The notes beneath the pieces were generated by a model. That model saw only the letters and a list, made by a program, of their open reading frames with translations, was not told where the DNA came from and searched no databases. Positions 41,446-50,058 of a stretch of 64,000 nucleotides of DNA are shown here, piece after piece; the first letter of the stretch is position 1, and every line of letters starts with the position of its first letter. Made by a program: the position numbers and the translations under genes. Where the stretch lies: contig NZ_CP110854.1 of NCBI RefSeq assembly GCF_027594745.1, positions 1,054,001-1,118,000 on the forward strand. The letters are read 5' to 3'. The DNA is from Saprospira grandis (GTDB taxonomy: Bacteria; Bacteroidota; Bacteroidia; Chitinophagales; Saprospiraceae).

Positions 41446-42834
41446 CTAAGCCTCCTTCATCGCACGGAAATGCTCATAGAAATAAGGCAAGGTTTCGATC
41501 CCTTTGAAGTAATTAAATACCCCAAAATGCTCATTGGGCGAGTGAATGGCGTCGGTGTCTAGACCAAAGCCCATCATGACCGTTTTGGCGCCTAAAATCT
41601 CCTCAAAAAGAGCCACAATCGGAATACTTCCGCCCGCTCTGAGGGGAATGGGCCGCTTGCCAAAGGTTTGCTCATAGGCCTTGGCCGCCGCCTGAAACTC
41701 AATGCCATCGGTGGGCGTCAAAACAGGCTCTCCACCATGATGAGGAGTCACCACCACCTTGACCGAAGCAGGCGCAAGGGCCTCAAAATGCTTTTTAAAT
41801 AGGGCCGTGATTTGCTCAGAACTTTGGTTGGGCACCAAACGCATAGAAATTTTGGCATAGGCTTTTGAAGGCAAAACCGTTTTGGCTCCTTCACCAATAT
41901 AACCGCCCCAAATACCGTTCACATCAAGGGTTGGGCGAATAGAAGCCCGCTCCATAGTCGAGAATCCAGCCTCTCCAGCCACCTCATCAATGCCCAATTT
42001 AGCCTTATAATCAGCCAAATCGAAAGGCGCCTTGGCCATAGCCTCCCGCTCTTCCGCAGAGACCTCCAAAACATCATCATAAAAGCCCTCTACCGTAATT
42101 CGGCCCTCCTCATCTTGCAAAGAAGCAATCATTTTAGCCAAAATATTGATAGGATTAGCCACAGCGCCCCCATAAGTGCCCGAATGCAAATCGCGATTTG
42201 GACCCGTCACTTCCACTTCCACATAGCTCAATCCACGCAAACCAGAAGTCATAGAAGGACTCTCATTGCCCAACATAGAAGTATCGGAAATCAGGATGAC
42301 ATCACAGGCCAAACGCTCCTGATTTTCACGCATAAAAGGACCCAAATTTGGCGAACCAACTTCCTCTTCGCCCTCTAGCATAAACTTGATATTGCAATAC
42401 ATTTTTTGCTCCCGCATCATGTACTCAAACGCCTTGACATGCATGTACATCTGCCCCTTATCATCACAGGCTCCACGGGCAAAAATAGCCCCCTCAGGAT
42501 GACGGTCAGTGGTCTTAATAATGGGCTCAAAAGGTCCAGATTCCCAAAGCTCAATGGGGTCGGGCGGCTGCACATCATAATGGCCATAGACCAAAACCGT
42601 AGGCCAGCTGGGGTCCATAATTTTCTCGGCATAAACAATGGGATGGCCCGCTGTGGGACAAATTTCCACGCTATCCACTCCCGCCTCTAAGAGCTTGATT
42701 TTCAAAAACTCCGCAGCCGAAAGCATATCTTTTTTATATGCAGAATCGGCACTCACTGAAGGAATCCGCAAAAGAGCCATCAACTCCTCTAACAAACGGT
42801 CCTTATCCTTTTCAATAAATTGTTTTACAGACAT
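41446..42834 (-). CDS. M20 family dipeptidase
   Basis: 462 residues from ATG 42834. The frame extends upstream through the repeat, which is not coding. Zinc-peptidase motifs are VLVYGHYDVQPPD (His ligand and catalytic Asp), FARGACDDKGQ (bridging Asp), FMLEGEEEVGSP (catalytic Glu and Glu ligand), an SDTSMLG Asp ligand, and a final His in DAIHSPNEHF. A lid/dimerisation domain sits in the middle, with HSGTYGGAVANPI. The family includes CNDP-type dipeptidases and related amidohydrolases; cytosolic dipeptide turnover is likely. Confidence 0.93.
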   Translation of the reverse strand: MSVKQFIEKDKDRLLEELMALLRIPSVSADSAYKKDMLSAAEFLKIKLLEAGVDSVEICPTAGHPIVYAEKIMDPSWPTVLVYGHYDVQPPDPIELWESGPFEPIIKTTDRHPEGAIFARGACDDKGQMYMHVKAFEYMMREQKMYCNIKFMLEGEEEVGSPNLGPFMRENQERLACDVILISDTSMLGNESPSMTSGLRGLSYVEVEVTGPNRDLHSGTYGGAVANPINILAKMIASLQDEEGRITVEGFYDDVLEVSAEEREAMAKAPFDLADYKAKLGIDEVAGEAGFSTMERASIRPTLDVNGIWGGYIGEGAKTVLPSKAYAKISMRLVPNQSSEQITALFKKHFEALAPASVKVVVTPHHGGEPVLTPTDGIEFQAAAKAYEQTFGKRPIPLRAGGSIPIVALFEEILGAKTVMMGFGLDTDAIHSPNEHFGVFNYFKGIETLPYFYEHFRAMKEA

Positions 42835-42862
42835 AAGTTGTTGTTGTTTTTCTATTTTTTTT

Positions 42863-43063
42863 GGGGCTGCCCCTTCCGCCGGGTTAAAACCCAGCGCAAA
42901 GCGGTATCGCTTTGCGAAGCAATACAAAATGAGGGTTAAAACCCTCATGAATTATCGGTCGGGTCGGGCTGTGTCGCAGCTCGCTGATCGCTCGGCCCTG
43001 CGCTTTTTCGCTACGCTCAAAAGCTAGGTCTGGCCTTCGGCCACTGCTGTCCATCCCTCAGCC
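42863..43063 (-). repeat. Cloverleaf-like interspersed element, copy 14 (long form)
   Basis: Reverse orientation. The outer stem is GGCTG (42865) with CAGCC (43059). The second module occupies 42881-42960 with hairpins GGGTTAAAACCC, GCAAAGCGGTATCGCTTTGC and ATGAGGGTTAAAACCCTCAT. The core is CAGCTCGCTGATCGCTCGG and the variable hairpin CTTTTT...AAAAG. Confidence 0.82.
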
Positions 43064-43102
43064 TGCGGGCGCTTCGCGCCCTGTCCCCTGCAATTGGACC
43101 AA

Positions 43103-44002
43103 TTAGGCCTTCACAAAGACAATATTATCCGAGTCTTCCCCCTTCCGCTGAAGGTAATCTTCTACCGAGCTATTTAGCCGCTCCAAATGGCCCGACGAGC
43201 AGATAATATGGGGAAAATAAGCCAGCTCCGCCAAAAGTGATTGGGCCGCCAAATGCGGAGCATTATCGCGGCTAGCGGCCAAATACTCCATAGCAATTTT
43301 GGGCGAATGAGCGCTCAAAAACGCCTTGGCCCCAGCCAAAACCTCATATTCGGCCCCTTCCACATCAATTTTAATTAATTTGGGCCGAAAAGCGCTGGGC
43401 TGCAGGTAATCATCTAGGCAAACGGCCTCAATATCGTGCACCTTGGGCGGGTCTTGGGCAAACCAATCTTCGCCTTCAAACTGCTCTAAATGTAGGCTGT
43501 TATACTCAGAATGTTTGTTGCTAAACTCATAAAATTTTAGGATAGCCGCTTTTTGGGCCACTGCCTTATTATTCGGCTTCAGTTGAGGAAGCTCGGTGGC
43601 ATTTTGGGCCAAAATTCTAAAGGTGGTCGAGGCCGCCTCAAAGGCTTGTACCTGGCCCTTGGGCCCCACCAAATGAGCGGCCAGCAGACTAAAGTAGCCA
43701 TAATGCGCCCCTATATCCAAAAACTGATCTTCGGCCTTTAGCTCTTGGATGAGCCAACGAGCTAGGCGAATTTCAGAATCATGCGTTTTTCCTCCCGTCA
43801 GATAAATATCCAAACTAGCGGGCAGCAGCAACTGCATCTTTTGGCCCCAGAAGGTATCGGCTTGCACCGCCCATTCTCCCTTTGGAAAAAGCCGTCTGCG
43901 CAATTGGGCCAAAATATAGCCCAAAGGACGTTTTTGCAGGCGTTTCCATTTGCTAGCTTGGGCCAAATTGGCCACTTCTTGCAATTGTTCTAGAATGTTC
44001 AT
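43103..44002 (-). CDS. FkbM family methyltransferase
   Basis: 299 residues from ATG 44002. The SAM-binding segment is FLDIGAHYGYFSLLAAHLVGPKGQVQAFEA (D/E-x-G-x-x-x-G motif, then an acidic residue at the end of strand 2). LIKIDVEGAEYEVLAGAKAFL is the hallmark of the FkbM family. These enzymes O-methylate sugars or polyketides and often act on surface polysaccharides. The gene starts 4 bp after the RidA stop codon on the same strand. Confidence 0.9.
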   Translation of the reverse strand: MNILEQLQEVANLAQASKWKRLQKRPLGYILAQLRRRLFPKGEWAVQADTFWGQKMQLLLPASLDIYLTGGKTHDSEIRLARWLIQELKAEDQFLDIGAHYGYFSLLAAHLVGPKGQVQAFEAASTTFRILAQNATELPQLKPNNKAVAQKAAILKFYEFSNKHSEYNSLHLEQFEGEDWFAQDPPKVHDIEAVCLDDYLQPSAFRPKLIKIDVEGAEYEVLAGAKAFLSAHSPKIAMEYLAASRDNAPHLAAQSLLAELAYFPHIICSSGHLERLNSSVEDYLQRKGEDSDNIVFVKA

Positions 44003-44006
44003 TGCG

Positions 44007-44402
44007 CTATTTCTCTTGGGGGTAAGCAGCAAAGGCAGAAATCTCGACCCGTACATCCTTGGGCAGACGGCTCACTTGCACGGCCTCTCTAGCCGGAGGC
44101 GCAATGCCTTCAAAATAGCTAGCATAAACCTCATTGATGGCCGCATAATCATTCATATCCTTCATGAAGATGCTACATTTTACGAGCTGTTCTGGACCAA
44201 GACCAGCTTCGGCCAGTACCGCCAGCATATTATTCATTACCTGTTTGGTCTCCTCTTGGATCGTTCCATGCACCTTAAGTTCTTGAGTAGCGGGATCAAT
44301 CGCAATTTGGCCAGAAAGAAACAAAAAGCCATTGGCCGCAACGGCTTGGCTATAGGGGCCCACTGCCGCAGGCGCTTGATCGGTATGGATAATTTTTTTC
44401 AT
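44007..44402 (-). CDS. ridA: RidA family enamine/imine deaminase
   Basis: 131 residues from ATG 44402; upstream in-frame starts were rejected because the family begins at MKKIIHTDQAP. The protein hydrolyses reactive enamine and imine intermediates such as 2-aminoacrylate. Marks are APAAVGPYSQAV, FLSGQIAIDPATQE, VKCSIFMKDMNDYAAINEVYASYF and PAREAVQVSRLPKDVRVEISAFA, where the Arg of P-A-R is the substrate-binding residue. It is co-oriented with the FkbM gene, probably in one transcript. Confidence 0.93.
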   Translation of the reverse strand: MKKIIHTDQAPAAVGPYSQAVAANGFLFLSGQIAIDPATQELKVHGTIQEETKQVMNNMLAVLAEAGLGPEQLVKCSIFMKDMNDYAAINEVYASYFEGIAPPAREAVQVSRLPKDVRVEISAFAAYPQEK

Positions 44403-44475
44403 TTTCTTAGTTATCATTGGTAGAAGCGAAAGATAAGGAAGTTGAGGCAAGCTGCAAAAGTTTTTGGTCCAGATA

Positions 44476-44638
44476 GGCGGCAAAGCCGCCTGCGAGCGAA
44501 GACTTGGCTCAATAGGCTTTTTTCGCTAGGTTAAAACCCAGCGCAACAAAGGTATCGCTTTGCGATGACTTATAAATGAGGGTTGAAACCCTCATGAATT
44601 TAGCGGCCGCCCCAAATTGAAGGGCGGCCGCGGGCCCC
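44476..44638 (+). repeat. Degenerate copy 15 of the element plus second module
   Basis: The hairpin GGCGGC-AAA-GCCGCC (44476-44490) and a partial core TGCGAGC are followed by second-module hairpins (GGTTAAAACC, ATGAGGGTTGAAACCCTCAT). A perfect 10-bp hairpin GCGGCCGCCC then precedes the element's usual end GGGCCCCAA. The 5' part of the element is missing. Confidence 0.7.
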
Positions 44639-44643
44639 AAAGC

Positions 44644-44667
44644 AAAAAAAAGAGGACCGTAGTCCTC
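44644..44667 (-). terminator. Terminator of the M61 peptidase gene
   Basis: A stem GAGGAC (44652-44657) with GTCCTC (44662-44667) is followed on the minus strand by eight U, 8 bp past the stop codon. Confidence 0.72.
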
Positions 44668-44674
44668 CCTTTTC

Positions 44675-46546
44675 TTATCTAATTTGTGGTTCGAGCCAGC
44701 GTTTGAAACGCTTTTCCTGTTCCTCCGTCATCTTCTCTTTAATCTTGAAGACATGTTTTTTCATCATTTTGATTTTGGCGATTTCGGTCTCCAAAGTCAT
44801 TTCCTTGTAATTGCCTTCGCCATCGGGGCGGAGAATGCGAATTTCTAGCGGGTCGCCTACTTTGAGGCCCTGCATATAGGCAAATAGGATAGCCGAAGCA
44901 GTTTTGGGCGTAAAGCTTTTATCGTTCCAAGACAGGATCACATCGCCATTTTTGAGGCCCATATATTTGCTCCCAAACTCATCGAGTTTTTCGGCTTTGG
45001 CCATATAAAAACGGCCAAGTGTATCGGTGCGGAGAGCGCCATTTTCTAGCCCGCCTAGGGGAGACATTTCTAGCACAGGGGCCTCCTTAAAGTACTCTAC
45101 GCCATAAGGCTCTAGAAACTTATTATAATCCAGCATTTCAGTACCTTCCACATACTTATCAAAGAACTTTTGGAGCTGCGGAAAGCCTGTAATTTCGATA
45201 ATTTTATCGTAGAGCTCTACATCTTGGAAAGGATTATCTTGGCCATAATAGGCAGAGAGATCGCGAAGGAGCATCGTTAGATCGTATTGTCCTTCCGAGA
45301 GGCGAATCAGTTCTAGGTCAAAGCACATAGCCGTTAGTGCCCCCTTATAATAGATATTATTGTATTGGCTATTAAAGCCTTTTTCGAGGCACTTCTTACT
45401 CATTTCGGCTAGGGGAATACCCGCCTTATAGCGAGTAGAAGTTTGCACCTTTTCGCAGAGTTTGTCCATAAACTCCTCCTGTGTTTTCAGGCCATAGCGG
45501 CACTGCATATGGTGGGCCATATACTCCACCACCCCTTCATACAGCCAAAGATGCTTAGACATTTTGGGGTTCATATAATTAAAATTGTAAATCTCCTCTG
45601 ATTGGATATAGAGAGGCGTTACAATATGGAAAAACTCATGAGAGGCAATGTTTACCACCAGCTCGCCAATGCGATCTACTTTTTCCTCGGCTAGGCAGAA
45701 CATAGAAGAGCGGGGATGCTCTAGGGCACCAATAGAGCCCGAGGGGTAGCCATTGGGCGAAAGGTAGATCAGAAAATGGTAGCGATCTACGGGAAGCATA
45801 TTGCCCAAATATTTATTTTGGGCCTCTAGCATAGGGCGGATTTTATCGGCAATATCTTTAGCCGTTGCCTTTTTATTGGGCGAGTAGACCGAAATTTGGA
45901 TATCTCCATAGCCCAATTTAAAATTGACCGTATCGGGATTACTGTAGAGAATGGGCGCATCGACTAGGTCGCCATAATCAGATGCGCGAAAAATATCGGT
46001 ATCAAAATCGCCACCCGTTCTGCGCAAAGACGTACTGGCATAAAAATCATTGGGGCGATTGAAGGTCAGTTCAAACTTAAGTTTCTCTTTATCCTCAAAA
46101 AAGCCAAAGAGTCCGTTATTATTGATAAAAAAGACCTTACCTGCCTCAAAGTTGGTACAGGCGGGCTCAAAGAGGGGCTCTTTTAGTTTGGCATCCCAGA
46201 TATCTTCTACCAGATAGGTAATTTTTTCTAGGCGTTTGGCTTTTTTGATTTTCCAGGTATTCTTATCAATACGATTCACCTTGAGTTTTTTGCCTCGGCT
46301 ATCAAAGGCTTCTAGGTTATTGATAAACTGGCCGTAATCATGAATTTCGTAAGTTCCGGGAATGATTCGGGGAAAGTAGAAAGTCACCTCATCTTTGGGG
46401 ACCGAACTAGGCACCTGCAGGCTTACCTTTACTTGGTCCGCAATGACTTCATTGAGGTCTACTTCGTACTTATAAATATCATCATCTTGCGCCATTAGGC
46501 CCAGACTCCCAAAAAAGAGCAATAGGGCAGTAAAGAGCTTGTTCAT
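44675..46546 (-). CDS. M61 family metallopeptidase with PDZ domain
   Basis: 623 residues with a signal peptide (NKLFTALLLFFGSLGLMAQ), so exported. The N-terminal beta domain has VTFYFPRIIPGTYEIHDYGQF, where P-x-x-x-P-G-x-Y-x-I-x-D is the M61/glycyl aminopeptidase signature. The zinc motif is SHEFFHIVTP (HExxH), followed by LWLYEGVVEYMAHHM with the third ligand Glu. The C-terminal 110 residues form a PDZ domain (YMGLKNGDVILSWNDKSF, VGDPLEIRILRPDGEG). It probably degrades peptides in the periplasm. Confidence 0.92.
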   Translation of the reverse strand: MNKLFTALLLFFGSLGLMAQDDDIYKYEVDLNEVIADQVKVSLQVPSSVPKDEVTFYFPRIIPGTYEIHDYGQFINNLEAFDSRGKKLKVNRIDKNTWKIKKAKRLEKITYLVEDIWDAKLKEPLFEPACTNFEAGKVFFINNNGLFGFFEDKEKLKFELTFNRPNDFYASTSLRRTGGDFDTDIFRASDYGDLVDAPILYSNPDTVNFKLGYGDIQISVYSPNKKATAKDIADKIRPMLEAQNKYLGNMLPVDRYHFLIYLSPNGYPSGSIGALEHPRSSMFCLAEEKVDRIGELVVNIASHEFFHIVTPLYIQSEEIYNFNYMNPKMSKHLWLYEGVVEYMAHHMQCRYGLKTQEEFMDKLCEKVQTSTRYKAGIPLAEMSKKCLEKGFNSQYNNIYYKGALTAMCFDLELIRLSEGQYDLTMLLRDLSAYYGQDNPFQDVELYDKIIEITGFPQLQKFFDKYVEGTEMLDYNKFLEPYGVEYFKEAPVLEMSPLGGLENGALRTDTLGRFYMAKAEKLDEFGSKYMGLKNGDVILSWNDKSFTPKTASAILFAYMQGLKVGDPLEIRILRPDGEGNYKEMTLETEIAKIKMMKKHVFKIKEKMTEEQEKRFKRWLEPQIR

Positions 46547-46751
46547 AAAAATTTGTTTTTAGTGAATGGAGCATCCATTCAGACAAAATTAGGTATGTTA
46601 TAGGTCTGTTAATAGAGGAGATAAGAAGTCAAATAAAATACTAAAACTGGGCTATATCTCTTGGCTTTTTCGCCTAAAGCTTTAGTTTTTTAGACTGAGT
46701 TAGGTTCCTCTTCTTTTAGCTAGGCAATTAATAAACCAAAATTAACCGCAT

Positions 46752-47555
46752 TTAGGACAAAAGCGCCAAGCGTTTAAAGAGGAAGTAGAGGTTGAGGTTG
46801 AGTTCGGCCTGAACGTCAAAGACTTGCCCATTAATGTATAAAATCTGTTTTTTCAGTTGCAGCTCGGCTTGTAGGCTAAAGCGGGCGCTACGGCCTTGGC
46901 TCATTGATTGCCGCCAATATAGGCCTTTGGGCGTAAGAATAAACCCTCTGCGGCCCAATTGTCGCATAGAGGGGTCTAAAAAGAAGAGAAGTTCTTCTTG
47001 GCCTAGGGCCGAAAAGAATTTTCGGCCAGCTGTTTTCAGTTTTTTGGGCCAATCTATGGCCTGCCAACTATGAGCATAGGGCAATTTATCGCTTTGTAGG
47101 TAATTGGCGATTAATGTCCTGAGGTTACAGCTTTCGCCTCTTTGCATTTGTTGGTAGCTCTGTAGGCTTTGAGGCAGGGCTTGGGGCAGCTGCTCTCGAC
47201 CTTCTTGCAAAAAGTAGGCTTCGGCCCAAGTTCTAAACTGCCAATCTATTTCTTCACTAATGGCCCGAAGTTCTTCTTGCTGGCTGGGGTCTTGTTGCTC
47301 TATCCAGTAGGCCAATTGCAAGAGGCGCTCTTCTAAATAGCGTAGCCGAAAGCCATCTTCTTGGCCCAAATCCACGGCCTTTAGGCCCAAATCCCGCCCT
47401 TCTTGCTGCATATATAAGAAAAAGGCCCCTTTGAGCTGCTGAGGCAGCCGGGCCAAATCTCTAAAATCTATGGGCCATTGCATGCCCCCGCAGAGTGAAC
47501 AAAAACGACTGCGGGCGGGCAATTCGGCCTGACAATGTATGCAGCTTTGCGCCAT
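46752..47555 (-). CDS. Zinc-ribbon protein of unknown function
   Basis: 267 residues. The N-terminus carries a zinc ribbon, CIHCQAELPARSRFCSLCGG (C-x2-C...C-x2-C). The rest is Leu/Gln/Glu-rich and probably helical, with a C-terminal region of strands (GFILTPKGLYWRQSM, KQILYINGQVFDV) that may form a PH-like or DUF-type domain. No enzyme motif is seen. It is the third gene of a three-gene operon with two small membrane TPR-like proteins: the gap to its upstream neighbour is 8 bp. Confidence 0.72.
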   Translation of the reverse strand: MAQSCIHCQAELPARSRFCSLCGGMQWPIDFRDLARLPQQLKGAFFLYMQQEGRDLGLKAVDLGQEDGFRLRYLEERLLQLAYWIEQQDPSQQEELRAISEEIDWQFRTWAEAYFLQEGREQLPQALPQSLQSYQQMQRGESCNLRTLIANYLQSDKLPYAHSWQAIDWPKKLKTAGRKFFSALGQEELLFFLDPSMRQLGRRGFILTPKGLYWRQSMSQGRSARFSLQAELQLKKQILYINGQVFDVQAELNLNLYFLFKRLALLS

Positions 47556-47563
47556 AATTCTCT

Positions 47564-48127
47564 TTAGGGCATTTTAGCAATAGCCTGCTGTAGGTCCTCA
47601 TATCCTTTTTTGAGGTGCAGGTCTTCGGTTAAATGTTCGGCCAAAAATTGGGCGTATTCTTCGGCCTTGGGTTTTTCGCCTCGATAATAAGCAATATGGG
47701 CCAAATTGAGGTAAGACATGGCTTTTTCGGCCTTTCTGCGCATCCCCAAATCAATGGCTTGCAACAATTGCTGCTCGCCTTTTTCCAAAAGCGCAAAGCG
47801 CTCTTTTTGGTCCAGCCCTTTTTCTTGGCTCTTATAAATGGCGATTAGGCCCTGACAAAAAAAGTAGTAGGCCCGATGAGAAGCCAATAACCAATCAACT
47901 TTATGCGTGGCCGCCAAGTACTTTTCTGCCTGCTCTATTTTGCCCGCTTTCAAAGCAAAAAGCGCCCCATTGATATGACCAAATAGAAAATAACCCAAAA
48001 GCAGCAAAATGGCAAATCCCCAACTCAAAATACTCACAGTAGGCCCAAAATCTAATAGCATGGCCACAATCCCCGCCGCAAATAGCGAGAAGATGAGGAT
48101 AAAACGCAATCTCGGATTAAAAAACAT
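47564..48127 (-). CDS. Two-helix membrane protein with TPR-like C-terminus
   Basis: 187 residues. Two transmembrane helices (FILIFSLFAAGIVAMLLDF and ILSWGFAILLLLGYFLFGHI) are followed by about 120 residues of helical pairs with TPR character (GKIEQAEKYLAATH, YLNLAHIAYYRGEKPKAEEYAQFL). It appears paralogous to the next upstream gene: both have an N-terminal hairpin of membrane helices, a G-H/T-I/V-N-A/G segment and then A/E-K-x-L repeats. Function unknown. Confidence 0.72.
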   Translation of the reverse strand: MFFNPRLRFILIFSLFAAGIVAMLLDFGPTVSILSWGFAILLLLGYFLFGHINGALFALKAGKIEQAEKYLAATHKVDWLLASHRAYYFFCQGLIAIYKSQEKGLDQKERFALLEKGEQQLLQAIDLGMRRKAEKAMSYLNLAHIAYYRGEKPKAEEYAQFLAEHLTEDLHLKKGYEDLQQAIAKMP

Positions 48128-48137
48128 ATACTTTATT

Positions 48138-48794
48138 TTATCGGCGTTTTCCTCCTCTTTTCATATAGCCTTGCATCTGCCCTTTCATGCCACCACGTCC
48201 GCCTTTCATGGCCTGCCGCTGCATCTGATGCTGCCCTTTCAACATCAAATCAATCTCTTTGATGTTCTCTTTGACCTGCGGATTGTTGATGTTCAATTTC
48301 TTGGCCGTCTCCAAGTACTCTTTCATTTTCATCACATAAGGGCGACGTTGCGTTTCCGTGGTCATTTTTTGCGCATACATGCCCTGCACATTAATGAGCT
48401 GTAAATAAAGCATCCCCCGAATATCATCAGGTAGGTCCAATTTCATGGCCTTATTGGCCAATTTTTCACACTTTTTGGTCTCGCCTTTCTGCAATGCCAA
48501 ACCCGAACGAATGAAGTAGTACATCCCATGATAACCAAATTGCAACCACTCTGGCTTAAACGTATAGGCCAACACTTTTTCGGCCCCCTCGGTATCGCCA
48601 ATCTGCATTTTCATGGCCGCCGCATTTACGGTACCAATCAAAAAGTGCTTGACCAACAAAACAATAACGACCAACAAAGGCATCCAAGCCCAGGCAAAAC
48701 CCACTGTCGGCCAAAGCCCTAGGGTCAAGGCCAAACAGGCAAAAAACAAAATTAGCTGTCGCTGAAAAGTGAAAAATTGAATGAAGGATAACAT
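48138..48794 (-). CDS. Two-helix membrane protein with TPR-like region and basic Gly-Met tail
   Basis: 218 residues from ATG 48794; the extension to 48887 is unlikely. Two membrane helices (LILFFACLALTLGLWPTV, MPLLVVIVLLVKHFLIG) precede TPR-like helices (MQIGDTEGAEKVLAYTF, GYHGMYYFIRSGLALQKGETKKCEKLA). The last 30 residues form a low-complexity basic tail rich in G, M, Q, K and R (GGRGGMKGQMQGYMKRGGKRR), which could bind RNA or anionic membranes. It is first gene of the operon with the two genes downstream and paralogous to the second one. Confidence 0.72.
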   Translation of the reverse strand: MLSFIQFFTFQRQLILFFACLALTLGLWPTVGFAWAWMPLLVVIVLLVKHFLIGTVNAAAMKMQIGDTEGAEKVLAYTFKPEWLQFGYHGMYYFIRSGLALQKGETKKCEKLANKAMKLDLPDDIRGMLYLQLINVQGMYAQKMTTETQRRPYVMKMKEYLETAKKLNINNPQVKENIKEIDLMLKGQHQMQRQAMKGGRGGMKGQMQGYMKRGGKRR

Positions 48795-48914
48795 ATTTCT
48801 CGTTTTACTATTTTCGTTAAGTGCCGCAAAGATACGAAAGCTTGGGCGCAGGACTGCTTTTTTTTTATTTTTTTGTCTGCTCCCCATTTTATAACTTTAT
48901 TTTGATCTAGTTTT

Positions 48915-49120
48915 GGGGCTGCCCCTTCCGCTAGGTTGAAACCCAGCGCAAAGCGGTATCGCTTTGCGAAGCTACACAAAATGAGGGTTGAAACCCTCAT
49001 GAATTATCGGTCGGGTCGGGCTGTGTCGTGGCTCGCAGGTCTGCTCGGCCCTGCAGTTTTTTCGCTACGCTCAAAAACTTGGGTCTGCGGCTGCGCCGCA
49101 CCACTTTCCATCCCTCAGCC
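48915..49120 (-). repeat. Cloverleaf-like interspersed element, copy 16 (long form)
   Basis: Reverse orientation. The outer stem is GGCTG (48917) with CAGCC (49116). The second module occupies about 48931-49012. The core is of the CTCGCAGGTCTGCTCGG type, the variable hairpin AGTTTTT...AAAAACT, and the last hairpin TGCGGC-TGC-GCCGCA. It lies in the 386-bp gap between divergent genes. Confidence 0.83.
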
Positions 49121-49180
49121 TGCGGGCGCTTCGCGCCCTGCTAAACGCAAATTATCTCCTTTTGGACCAAATTTCCATTT

Positions 49181-49897
49181 ATGCTCAAACAAATTGAAGG
49201 CCTAGTGCTGCGCACGGTAGATTATAGCGAGAGTAGCGTCATCTGCGATCTATTTAGCCGAGAACTGGGCCGCCGCTCTTATATGGTGCATGGCGTCCGC
49301 AAGCCCAAAGCCAAAATTACCAAGGCCCTTTTGCGGCCCATGTCTTGGGTAGAATTAGTGGTTTACCATAATGAGGAGCGAGACCTCAATAAGGTTAAGG
49401 AGATTCGGCCTAGTTACATCTACCAAATCATTCCCTTTGATATTGCCCGCTCTAATATGGCCCTTTTTATGGTGGAGCTGGCCCAAAGAGGCCTACAAGA
49501 AGAGGGACCACAAGAGGAGCTTTATAATTTTTTGTGGGTTTACTTTAATCAGTTGGACCAAAAAGAGAGTCCCGCCTGGGCCAATTTACATCTGCATTTT
49601 ATGGTCCATTTTGCGGCAGAATTGGGCTTTTGCCCCAGCCCTAGCTCCGCCCCCATTTTTGATTATAAAGAGGGAGAATTTGTACAAGAAAAACCCTTGC
49701 ACCCCTATCATTTTGATGAAGAAAGCAGCCAGATTTTGGACCAACTCCTGCGTTTGAGTCGGCATCAATTGGCAGCGCTAAAGCTCAACCGCATCAAGCG
49801 GCAACATTTTATTGAGCAAATGATTTTATTTTATCGCTATCATTTGCCCAATTTTCAGCTCAAAAGTTGGGAGGTCCTCAAACAGATTATGGGCTAA
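49181..49897 (+). CDS. recO: DNA repair protein RecO
   Basis: 238 residues. RecO helps RecR load RecA on SSB-coated DNA in gap repair. The N-terminal OB-fold begins EGLVLRTVDYSESSVICDLFSRELG, typical of the family. It is followed by YMVHGVRKPKAK and a helical C-terminal domain (ELYNFLWVYFNQLDQ, WANLHLHFMVHFAAELGFCP). The Bacteroidota form lacks the full zinc-finger Cys set, as seen here. It is followed by element copy 17 and a convergent glycosyltransferase gene. Confidence 0.9.
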   Translation: MLKQIEGLVLRTVDYSESSVICDLFSRELGRRSYMVHGVRKPKAKITKALLRPMSWVELVVYHNEERDLNKVKEIRPSYIYQIIPFDIARSNMALFMVELAQRGLQEEGPQEELYNFLWVYFNQLDQKESPAWANLHLHFMVHFAAELGFCPSPSSAPIFDYKEGEFVQEKPLHPYHFDEESSQILDQLLRLSRHQLAALKLNRIKRQHFIEQMILFYRYHLPNFQLKSWEVLKQIMG

Positions 49898-49935
49898 ATT
49901 GCGTTTTAGCTCGAGGCCCGAAGGGCCTCTTTTTT

Positions 49936-50051
49936 GGCCTAGCGATGCGGCGGGGTGGCCCGAAGGGCCAGACCAAGGAGCCGCAGGCGACGAAGGGCCG
50001 AGCAAGCCTGCGAGCCCCAAAGCGTAGCGCCCGCCGAAGGCGGGAGGCCCC
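49936..50051 (+). repeat. Cloverleaf-like interspersed element, copy 17
   Basis: The outer stem is GGCCT (49936) with AGGCC (50045). Hairpins are TGGCCC-GAA-GGGCCA, GCC-GCA-GGC and CCCGCC-GAA-GGCGGG. An inverted repeat AGGCCCGAAGGGCCT at 49914-49928 lies just outside. Confidence 0.85.
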
Positions 50052-50058
50052 AAAACAG

